Made by a program: the position numbers and the translations under genes
Assembly (NCBI GenBank): GCA_036741235.1
Contig: DAINSQ010000049.1
Span: 1 to 28,577 of the forward strand
Origin: JABWBR01 sp036741235
Lineage (GTDB): Bacteria > Bacteroidota > Bacteroidia > Chitinophagales > Saprospiraceae
Reading direction: 5' to 3'
Length of the DNA: 28,577 nucleotides
The notes under the pieces: model-generated
Database searches by the model: none
The model's input: only the letters and a program-made list of their open reading frames with translations
What the model was told of the DNA's origin: nothing
Shown here: in pieces, positions 6,648 to 13,042 of the stretch
Layout: each line of letters begins with the position of its first letter
Position numbering within the stretch: the stretch's first letter is position 1

Positions 6648-7565
6648 CTAGGGCTTATTTTCCACTAAAAGCGCCGCGCCGAACACCCCGGCGCTATCAC
6701 CGAGGCGGGGCGCTACGACAAGCGTATCCAGCCTGGTATTAAACACAAAATGCCGGATAGCCTCAACGCCCGCTGTATACAACTGCGGGGTGTTGCCCAC
6801 TCCCCCGCCTACTACTACCACATCGGGATCGAGAATATTGATGATATTCGCCAGACCTTTGCCGAAAAAATGGATCAGCCGCCGGAAAGTTTCCGACGCT
6901 GCCGGGTCGGTTTGCCGGTTGTGCCGTTCCAGAATTTCGGGCAACTTTAGCGTTTGCCCGGCAAGGCTTTTGTAATGCCGTTCCAGAGCTGGGCCGGAAA
7001 TGATAGTTTCCACACAACCCGTATTCCCGCAATAGCAGGGGCCGCCTGATTCATCGAGAAAAGAGTGGCCCCATTCGCCGGCGATGCCCTGGCGGCCCTC
7101 CAGCACCTTCCCGTCTATCACAATACCGCCGCCGACGCCGGTGCCCATGATAACGCCGAAAACTACCCTGGCCCCGGGAGCTACCTCGGGCACAACGCCC
7201 ATACGGGCTTCGGCTACTGAAAAACAATTGGCGTCGTTGGCCGTCACAACGGGAATACCCAGCGCTTCCGAAATATCGCGTCGGAATGGCTTGCCGTTAA
7301 GCACCAGCGTATTGCTGTTTTTCAGCAACTGCGTGTCGGGGTCGGTAGTGCCGGGCGTGCCCATGCCCAGCCGGCGGGGCGAAGCGCCGGTTTCTGCTTT
7401 TAGCATCATAATGAGGCGCTCAATCTGACCTATGATATGTTCATACCCCAGATGGCTTTCGGTTGGCAGGCGCAAGCGCGCCAAAACGCGCTTTTCGGCG
7501 TCTAACACGGCGCCTTCAATCTTGGTGCCGCCCAGATCAATACCCCAAATCAGTGCATCTTCCAT
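6648..7565 (-). CDS. ROK-family sugar kinase
   Basis: A 305-residue cytoplasmic kinase that by family phosphorylates a hexose such as glucose, fructose or N-acetylglucosamine with ATP. The N-terminal phosphate loop WGIDLGGTKIEGAVLD starts at residue 7. The catalytic Asp is in TANDAN (Asp111). The ROK signature GEWGHSFLD (163-171) gives the substrate Glu164 and zinc-ligand His167, followed by the Cys cluster CYCGNTGC (Cys177, Cys179, Cys184) that completes the structural zinc site. There is no N-terminal helix-turn-helix, so it is an enzyme rather than a NagC/XylR repressor. The open frame continues 19 codons upstream, but the ATG at 7565 gives the usual family start. The sugar cannot be read from the sequence, and no sugar-pathway genes adjoin it. 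Confidence 0.93.
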   Translation of the reverse strand: MEDALIWGIDLGGTKIEGAVLDAEKRVLARLRLPTESHLGYEHIIGQIERLIMMLKAETGASPRRLGMGTPGTTDPDTQLLKNSNTLVLNGKPFRRDISEALGIPVVTANDANCFSVAEARMGVVPEVAPGARVVFGVIMGTGVGGGIVIDGKVLEGRQGIAGEWGHSFLDESGGPCYCGNTGCVETIISGPALERHYKSLAGQTLKLPEILERHNRQTDPAASETFRRLIHFFGKGLANIINILDPDVVVVGGGVGNTPQLYTAGVEAIRHFVFNTRLDTLVVAPRLGDSAGVFGAALLVENKP

Positions 7566-7664
7566 GACGTATAATTTCTGCTTGTCAACTTGTAAATAGT
7601 AAAATCGTATGCCGCAAGCCATAAAATTAGCCCTTTTGATGGCAACTTTATGGGCGATGGTGCG

Positions 7665-7672
7665 TAAATTTG
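7665..7672 (+). promoter_or_regulatory. -7 element before the esterase gene
   Basis: TAAATTTG is a full match to TAnnTTTG, 22 bases before the esterase ATG. The best upstream TTTG (7635-7638) is 26 bases away, longer than usual, so the -33 half is not supported. Confidence 0.45.
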
Positions 7673-7694
7673 TTACACAGTATTACTGCCCCTG

Positions 7695-8801
7695 ATGAAT
7701 ACGCAACAAGAACAGACGGAAGACAGACCAACGCTGGCCGTATCGTTGGAAACGCACGAAGATAATGACCTGCCCGTTTATCTGGCCGGCAATTTCAATG
7801 GCTGGAAGCTCAGCGACGAACGCTACCGCATGCAAAAAAAGGGGGCTGGAAAGTACTACTTCGAGTTTCCAAACAGGCATTCCCTGCCCCCGCTGCTGGA
7901 ATACAAGTACAACAGAGGCGCCTGGGAAAGCGTTGAGCTCGACGGCGCAGGCCACGAACGCCACAACAGGCTGGCGCCAACGTCGCTGCGCCGCATTAAA
8001 GACACGGTGCCAAAATGGAAACAAGGCATGTTGGAATACAATACGGCTTTTTTGCCCCTCATCCGGGTCATCTCCGACGCTTTTCAGATTCCCGCCTGGA
8101 TCAAAACCCGCCGTATTGCTGTGTTGCTTCCGCACGATTACGAGGAGAGCGACCGGCGTTATCCCGTTTTATACTTGCAAGACGGGCAGAACCTGTTTGA
8201 CGATTACGCGCCTTTCGGCAATTGGGCGGTTGATAAAAAACTGGCCAAACTCGCCGAAAGCAATCAACACGAGGTCATTATCGTGTCTATAGATCACGCC
8301 GCGGAAGACCGCATCGCCGAGTTTACACCCTCTTACACCACCCGCCTGGGCCGGGGCGACGGCATGCTCTACGCCGGTTTTTTGACGGAATCGCTAAAGC
8401 CCTATGTCGATAGCCAATTCCGGACCCTGCCCGATCGCAGGCACACGGCCATCGGCGGCAGCTCGATGGGCGGGCTCATCAGCATCTATGCAGGGTTGAT
8501 GTACCCCAAGGTATACCACAAGTGGATGATCTTTTCCCCCTCGCTATGGGTTGACCCCGACATTTTATTGCACACCGACGGCTATAAAGACCCCCACGAC
8601 TTGCGCATTTACCTTTACGGCGGCGGCGACGAGGGGCCGTCAATGGCGCAGATGCTGAATAATTTTGCCCAATCGCTAAAGGCGCTGGGTAAAAAAGCGC
8701 AGATCGACTTGATGCTTTCCATCGACCCAAAAGGCAGGCATAATGAGGCTCGCTGGGGCCAGGAATTCCCTGAAGCTATAAAATGGCTGTTTTTTTCTTA
8801 G
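7695..8801 (+). CDS. Alpha/beta-hydrolase esterase with N-terminal CBM48-like domain
   Basis: A 368-residue protein. Residues about 12-105 resemble a starch-binding/CBM48-type immunoglobulin fold, with the motif LAGNFNGWKL at 30-39. Residues 135-368 are an esterase-D/putative-esterase (PF00756-like) hydrolase: YPVLYLQDGQNLF, the nucleophile elbow GSSMGG (Ser257), a likely acid at Asp312 in GGGDEG and the catalytic His349 in GRHNE. No signal peptide is present, so it appears cytoplasmic. Esterases with this domain pair act on ester-linked sugars, siderophores or small acyl esters; the substrate here is not evident. It is divergent from the ROK kinase and 72 bp before the aminopeptidase. Confidence 0.88.
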   Translation: MNTQQEQTEDRPTLAVSLETHEDNDLPVYLAGNFNGWKLSDERYRMQKKGAGKYYFEFPNRHSLPPLLEYKYNRGAWESVELDGAGHERHNRLAPTSLRRIKDTVPKWKQGMLEYNTAFLPLIRVISDAFQIPAWIKTRRIAVLLPHDYEESDRRYPVLYLQDGQNLFDDYAPFGNWAVDKKLAKLAESNQHEVIIVSIDHAAEDRIAEFTPSYTTRLGRGDGMLYAGFLTESLKPYVDSQFRTLPDRRHTAIGGSSMGGLISIYAGLMYPKVYHKWMIFSPSLWVDPDILLHTDGYKDPHDLRIYLYGGGDEGPSMAQMLNNFAQSLKALGKKAQIDLMLSIDPKGRHNEARWGQEFPEAIKWLFFS

Positions 8802-8873
8802 CCAATGCGCTCATTTTGTCGTGCTTAACCCTAACTTAGCGCGTTATATCCCCAACGCGATTAAGCTATCAGC

Positions 8874-10382
8874 ATGACCATTTCTTTTTTACAGCCGCAA
8901 AGTACGCTCTCCGATACGGTGGTATTACCGGTAGCGTCTGGCAATGGAGCGACAGATTATCTTTCTATTGTTGAGAAAGCCATTGGCAGTGCTCCGCCCC
9001 TCACTCAGCAGGATTTCAGGGCTGAGCTTGGCGAGGTTTTTCCGCTAATTACCCATGCCGGTCGTTTTTTTTTGCTCGGCGTAGGCAAACAACCCGGCTT
9101 TGCAGAAATTCAAAAAGCCTTTCGCGTTTTTTCTCATAAACAGAAAAACCGCCTGGGCTCAACGATTTGCGTCCAACTGGCTCATCTCGAGCCCGACGAC
9201 CTGTTGCCGGTGTGGGTAGAAGCCGCCGCCAACGGCTTGCTACTGGGCACCTACTCGATAGGACGCTACAAAACGGAGGCGCCTTCCGCCCACCCCCTGG
9301 CCGCTCCCGAAGCCGCCCTTAACTTTGTAACTGCCGATGCCGATAAACAGCGGCTAACAAACGCTGCAGTCCGCGGTCAACAAATGGCGCTTACCCAATT
9401 GCGCATCTTCGATCTGGTAAACGCGCCCGGCAACAAAAAAACAGCAGCCCACTTATCGCAATGGGCCATCGATATGGGGCGGCAATTCGGGCTGCGCGTC
9501 GAAGCCCTCGACAAAGCGCAAATCGAAGCCAGAGGGTTGCACGCGCTCATCGCCGTCAACAGCGGCAGCGAGGAACCTCCCGTTTTTCTCATCCTCGAAC
9601 ACCAGCCTCAGCAATTGAACTATACCGGTACTATCGGCCTGGTAGGCAAAGGCGTCACTTTCGATACCGGCGGTTTGTCTATCAAACCCTCCGCCAACAT
9701 GCACTATATGAAAAGCGACATGGGAGGGGCCGCAGCCGTCTTGGGACTTTTTGAACTCGCAGCCCGTCTGCGCCTGCCCTATCGCCTCGTAGGCGTAATA
9801 CCCATAACCGACAACCTTGTTGACGCCCGTTCGTTGAAACCCAGCGATGTCATAGGCTCCTACAGCGGCAAAACCATCGAAGTCATCGACACCGACGCTG
9901 AAGGGCGCCTGATACTGGCCGACGGGCTTTCTTATGTGATCAGAAATTACCGCCCCGACATAGTCATCGACCTGGCCACCCTCACCGGCAGCACGGTGCG
10001 CACCCTGGGTTACGCAGCCGGCGGCCTTTTTGCCAACAACGACCTGCTGGCCGACGCCCTGCTCCGGGCCGGCGAAGCCTGCGGCGAACGCCTCTGGCGA
10101 TTCCCGCTGTGGGACGCCTACAAAGACGATATTAAATCAGATGTCGCCGATGTGCGCAACTTCAGCGGCAAACCGGTAGCCGGCGCTATTACCGCCGCCA
10201 AATTTCTCGAAGCATTCATCGACGATCATCCCGCCTGGGCCCATCTCGATATTGCCGGCGTAGCATTTAATGATTCTGAATTTGCTTCGCAAAAAAGCGC
10301 AACAGCTTACGGAATTCGACTACTACTTACTTTTTTAGAAGATTATTTGGAAAAACCACCCCAAACGGCAGTGCAGACGTGA
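8874..10382 (+). CDS. M17 leucyl aminopeptidase
   Basis: A 502-residue cytosolic two-zinc aminopeptidase that removes N-terminal residues from peptides. The C-terminal catalytic half shows all expected ligands: VGKGVTFDTGG with Lys259 and Asp264, SIKPS with catalytic Lys271, KSDMGGAA with Asp282, and the M17 signature DTDAEGRL (Asp341, Glu343, catalytic Arg345). The N-terminal half (1-150) is the diverged macro-like domain used for hexamer contacts. Length is normal. The ATG at 8874 is the first good start. I found no close match to the promoter consensus in the 72-bp gap, so read-through from the esterase gene is possible. Confidence 0.96.
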   Translation: MTISFLQPQSTLSDTVVLPVASGNGATDYLSIVEKAIGSAPPLTQQDFRAELGEVFPLITHAGRFFLLGVGKQPGFAEIQKAFRVFSHKQKNRLGSTICVQLAHLEPDDLLPVWVEAAANGLLLGTYSIGRYKTEAPSAHPLAAPEAALNFVTADADKQRLTNAAVRGQQMALTQLRIFDLVNAPGNKKTAAHLSQWAIDMGRQFGLRVEALDKAQIEARGLHALIAVNSGSEEPPVFLILEHQPQQLNYTGTIGLVGKGVTFDTGGLSIKPSANMHYMKSDMGGAAAVLGLFELAARLRLPYRLVGVIPITDNLVDARSLKPSDVIGSYSGKTIEVIDTDAEGRLILADGLSYVIRNYRPDIVIDLATLTGSTVRTLGYAAGGLFANNDLLADALLRAGEACGERLWRFPLWDAYKDDIKSDVADVRNFSGKPVAGAITAAKFLEAFIDDHPAWAHLDIAGVAFNDSEFASQKSATAYGIRLLLTFLEDYLEKPPQTAVQT

Positions 10383-10414
10383 CAAAAATCAAAGGCCGTC
10401 GTTGATTTAAGGCA

Positions 10415-10445
10415 TTGCTTCCCACGGTAAATGCATGTAACTTTG
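10415..10445 (+). promoter_or_regulatory. Promoter of the Hsp20 gene
   Basis: TTG at 10415-10417, 20 bases, TAACTTTG at 10438-10445, matching both Bacteroidota elements. The predicted start near 10452 gives a leader of roughly 27 bases before the ATG at 10479. Confidence 0.7.
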
Positions 10446-10459
10446 TACCAGTAAGTTAC
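10437..10459. promoter_or_regulatory. Inverted repeat overlapping the Hsp20 promoter, possible operator
   Basis: GTAACTT (10437-10443) and AAGTTAC (10453-10459) form a perfect 7-bp inverted repeat with a 9-base spacer that covers the -7 element and the expected transcription start. A direct repeat GTACCA (10445-10450 and 10460-10465) overlaps it. The placement fits a repressor site, but no regulator is known for it. Confidence 0.35.
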
Positions 10460-10478
10460 GTACCAAAACCTAATTGCT

Positions 10479-10925
10479 ATGTTTAGGGCAAACATTCACA
10501 ACCATTCTTTTGACAGAATGGGCGAGCGGTATGCCCGCCTGATCGACGGCGATCACTTTCTGGGGCGTAGCGCATTTGACATACACCGGCCAAAACACCA
10601 GCCTCCGGCCAATATTGTGAAAAACGGCGCCCTGTATGAATTGGAAATGGCTATTCCCGGTTTCAATAAAGAAGAAATCGCTATCACTGTCAAAAACGAC
10701 CTGCTTACTGTAAAGGGTGAAAAGTCGGAATCCATGGAAGAAACCGGCTTGAATTACGTACAAAAAGAATTTGAAGCCAAATGCTTCGAGCGGTCATTCC
10801 AACTGGCGCCGGGCATAGGCCGCGAAAAAATAACAGCCAAATACGAAAACGGTATCCTCAAACTCGTATTCGTAGATGTGCCCGCCGAAGAAGAAAAACC
10901 GTCGCAATGCGTTGAAGTAATGTAA
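10479..10925 (+). CDS. Small heat-shock protein, Hsp20/alpha-crystallin family
   Basis: A 148-residue ATP-independent holdase chaperone that binds unfolding proteins and keeps them soluble. The alpha-crystallin domain spans about residues 47-140: YELEMAIPGFNKEEIAITV, then LLTVKGEK, the ERSFQLAPGI segment and the conserved A-x-Y-x-N-G-I-L (AKYENGILKL). A short basic N-terminal arm precedes it, and an acidic C-terminal tail (PAEEEKP) follows instead of a clear I-x-I/V motif. The gene has its own promoter with an overlapping inverted repeat, consistent with stress control. The promoter of the next operon sits in its last codons. Confidence 0.95.
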   Translation: MFRANIHNHSFDRMGERYARLIDGDHFLGRSAFDIHRPKHQPPANIVKNGALYELEMAIPGFNKEEIAITVKNDLLTVKGEKSESMEETGLNYVQKEFEAKCFERSFQLAPGIGREKITAKYENGILKLVFVDVPAEEEKPSQCVEVM

Positions 10926-10941
10926 AAATGTTGTACATTTG
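10912..10941 (+). promoter_or_regulatory. Promoter of the rimP-nusA-infB operon
   Basis: TTG at 10912-10914 (within the end of the Hsp20 gene), 19 bases, TACATTTG at 10934-10941. Both elements and the spacing fit. The expected start near 10948 gives a leader of about 107 bases before rimP, with a hairpin inside it. Confidence 0.6.
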
Positions 10942-10970
10942 CCGCAACTTAAAGACGGGAATGAAAAAAG

Positions 10971-10995
10971 AAGAGGGAACACAGCGTTCCCTCTT
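10971..10995 (+). terminator. Hairpin between hsp20 and rimP: terminator or attenuator
   Basis: AAGAGGGAAC (10971-10980) pairs perfectly with GTTCCCTCTT (10986-10995) over a 5-base loop; the stem can extend by a G-U and an A-U pair. The plus-strand tail is TTCATT, a weak U-tract, while the minus strand has a better one (TTCTTTTTTC). It may end the Hsp20 transcript. Because the likely rimP promoter lies before it, it would also sit in the leader of that operon. Confidence 0.55.
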
Positions 10996-11054
10996 TTCAT
11001 TAATACGCGGTTTTTTGTGGTTTGCAGGATCAACAGGGCGGCATACGCCTGACA

Positions 11055-11597
11055 ATGAGTTTTTTATCTCCTGTTGTTTTTGCAAAGCGCTTCATTTTGG
11101 GCTTATCAACACGAAACGATCAAGTGGTAGAAGAAAATATTGCGTTGCTGCTGGGACAACTATTCGAAACGCCTGAGTTTGCAGACTGCTTCCTGCTGGA
11201 AATCAAACTGCACGCCAATCAAAAAGTAGAAATATTCATTGACAGCGATACGGGCGTTACTTTTGAAAAATGCAGGCTCATCAGCCGGCATCTTGAGCAA
11301 CACATTGACGAACAAGGCTGGCTGGGCGAAAAATACACCCTGGAAGTCTCCTCCCCGGGCGTGAGCCGGCCGCTCAAATTCCCGCGGCAATACCCCAAAC
11401 ACATAGGGCGAACGCTCGAAGTCACCCTCCAACAGGGCGAAGTCAAACAAGGCAAACTTTTGCAGGCCGACGCCCAATTGATCACCCTCGAAGAGGAAGT
11501 CAAACGCAAAGAAGGGAAAAAAAACATACGGGAACTCGTGCAAACGATTATTCCCTTCGACCAGATTAAAAAAGCAGTGGTTAAGATCTCCTATTAA
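11055..11597 (+). CDS. rimP: Ribosome maturation factor RimP
   Basis: A 180-residue cytoplasmic factor needed for maturation of the 30S subunit. The N-terminal alpha/beta domain has FLLEIKLHANQKVEIFIDSD, followed by GVTFEKCRLISRHLEQHID. The junction carries the family hallmark YTLEVSSPGVSRPL, and the C-terminal SH3-like domain follows (IGRTLEVTLQQGEVKQGKL). Position directly before nusA and infB is the classic arrangement. The open frame allows a TTG 11 codons earlier; the ATG at 11055 is preferred. Even so, the protein has about 20 residues more at the N-terminus than most RimP proteins, so a later start is possible. It is 11 bp from nusA. Confidence 0.93.
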   Translation: MSFLSPVVFAKRFILGLSTRNDQVVEENIALLLGQLFETPEFADCFLLEIKLHANQKVEIFIDSDTGVTFEKCRLISRHLEQHIDEQGWLGEKYTLEVSSPGVSRPLKFPRQYPKHIGRTLEVTLQQGEVKQGKLLQADAQLITLEEEVKRKEGKKNIRELVQTIIPFDQIKKAVVKISY

Positions 11598-11608
11598 AAA
11601 ATGGGATT

Positions 11609-12844
11609 ATGAATTTAGTTGAAACCTTTTCAGAATTTAAAGGGGTAAAAAACATAGACCGCCCCACCATGGTGCGTGTGCTCGAAGATGTATTTCGCAC
11701 ACTCATCCGCAAAAAATTCGGCTCGGATGACAATTTCGACGTTATTGTCAATACGACCAAAGGCGACCTTGAACTGTGGCGCGTTCGCGAAATAGTGCCC
11801 GATGGCGAGGTCACCGACGACCGCAGCCAGATTTCTATCTCGGAGGCCTTGTCTATTGATGAAGACTACGAAATCGGCGAGGAATGCTACGAGCAACTCC
11901 ACCTCGAGGACTTTGGTCGCCGCGCTATTATGGCCGCCCGCCAAACGCTCATCTCGCGTATCATGGAGCTTGAAAAAGACGAAATGTACCGCAAATACAC
12001 CGAAAGAGTCGGCGAACTGGTAGTGGGCGAGGTTAACCAAATCCTCAAACGCGAACTGCTCATCCTTGACGACGTGACCGGCCAGGAATTGCTGCTGCCG
12101 CGCACCGAGATGATCAAAGGCGACTTTTTCCGCAAAGGCGATATGGTGAGAGGCGTGATCAGAAGCGTGGAAATGCGCAACAATAACCCCGTGGTAATTG
12201 TATCGCGCACCGATAACGCCTTCCTCGAAAAATTGCTCGAACAGGAGGTCCCCGAAATCGAAGACGGGCTCATCTCGATCCGCAAAATCGTGCGTATACC
12301 CGGCGAACGCGCCAAAGTGGCCGTTGAATCCTATGACGACCGCATTGACCCCGTAGGCGCCTGCGTGGGGATGAAAGGCTCGCGCATCCACGGTATTGTG
12401 CGCGAATTGCACAATGAAAATATCGACATCATCAATTTTACCAATAACCCTAGCTTGTACATCCAGCGCGCACTGACGCCCGCCAAGGTGAGCAGCATCG
12501 AAATCAATGCTGAAAAAGTACAGGCCGACGTATACCTCGATCCCGATCAGGTATCGCTGGCTATTGGCAAAGGCGGTACGAATATCAAACTGGCGAGCAA
12601 ACTGACCGGCTTCGAAATTGATGTATACCGCAATACCGACGAGGTAGAAATCGACGACGTAGACCTCGACGAATTCAGAGATGAAATTGACGAGTGGGTT
12701 ATCGAAGCCCTGAAGTCTATCGGCTGCGATACCGCCCGAAGCGTATTGTCGCTTAACAAAGATGAATTGTTGCGCCGCACCGACCTGGAAGAAGAGACGA
12801 TTGAAGACGTGCTGAAAGTGCTGGCCGCCGAATTCGAAGATTAA
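11609..12844 (+). CDS. nusA: Transcription termination/antitermination factor NusA
   Basis: A 411-residue RNA polymerase-binding factor that modulates pausing, termination and antitermination. Order of domains: N-terminal RNAP-binding domain (1-130), S1 domain (about 133-200), KH1 with GMKGSRIHGIVREL (254-267) and KH2 with the GKGGTNIKLASKLTG loop (320-334). A single helix-hairpin-helix-like C-terminal segment (about 360-405) ends the protein, shorter than the two acidic repeats of E. coli NusA; a compact C-terminus is common outside Proteobacteria. It is second in the operon, 11 bp after rimP. NusA is known in some bacteria to control its own operon, which makes the leader hairpin of interest. 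Confidence 0.97.
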   Translation: MNLVETFSEFKGVKNIDRPTMVRVLEDVFRTLIRKKFGSDDNFDVIVNTTKGDLELWRVREIVPDGEVTDDRSQISISEALSIDEDYEIGEECYEQLHLEDFGRRAIMAARQTLISRIMELEKDEMYRKYTERVGELVVGEVNQILKRELLILDDVTGQELLLPRTEMIKGDFFRKGDMVRGVIRSVEMRNNNPVVIVSRTDNAFLEKLLEQEVPEIEDGLISIRKIVRIPGERAKVAVESYDDRIDPVGACVGMKGSRIHGIVRELHNENIDIINFTNNPSLYIQRALTPAKVSSIEINAEKVQADVYLDPDQVSLAIGKGGTNIKLASKLTGFEIDVYRNTDEVEIDDVDLDEFRDEIDEWVIEALKSIGCDTARSVLSLNKDELLRRTDLEEETIEDVLKVLAAEFED

Positions 12845-12905
12845 TATTTGGAATGCGATACGCCGGATTTTTTTGCAATTGGCGCTGAGAAGCGAGTTTT
12901 ACTCT

Positions 12906-12913
12906 TATCTTTG
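12906..12913 (+). promoter_or_regulatory. Internal -7 element before infB
   Basis: TATCTTTG, followed by CACC, fully matches TAnnTTTG in the 198-bp gap between nusA and infB. The nearest upstream TTG (12879-12881) leaves a 24-base spacer, somewhat long. A start near 12920 would give infB a leader of about 120 bases, in which GGCGTAT (12929-12935) can pair with ATACGCC (12980-12986). Confidence 0.5.
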
Positions 12914-13042
12914 CACCAATTCACTTATGGCGTATCGCTTCCCAGTCGTTTTTTTTCAAAAACTAATACCGGGCGGTTTATACGCCTTGGCAACCCTCCT
13001 CAGTTTGGGAGTCGCTTTGCAGCGAAGTATTAAAACATCATA

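Noticed and set aside
6648..7565. NagC/XylR-type repressor
   Set aside because: The protein is ROK family but has no N-terminal DNA-binding domain, so it is a kinase.
10479..10925. RNA thermometer in the Hsp20 leader
   Set aside because: The leader of about 27 bases is too short and no stem involving the start codon was found.
12848..13033. 61-codon frame between nusA and infB
   Set aside because: Contains the promoter-like site, shows no domain, and is better read as leader DNA.
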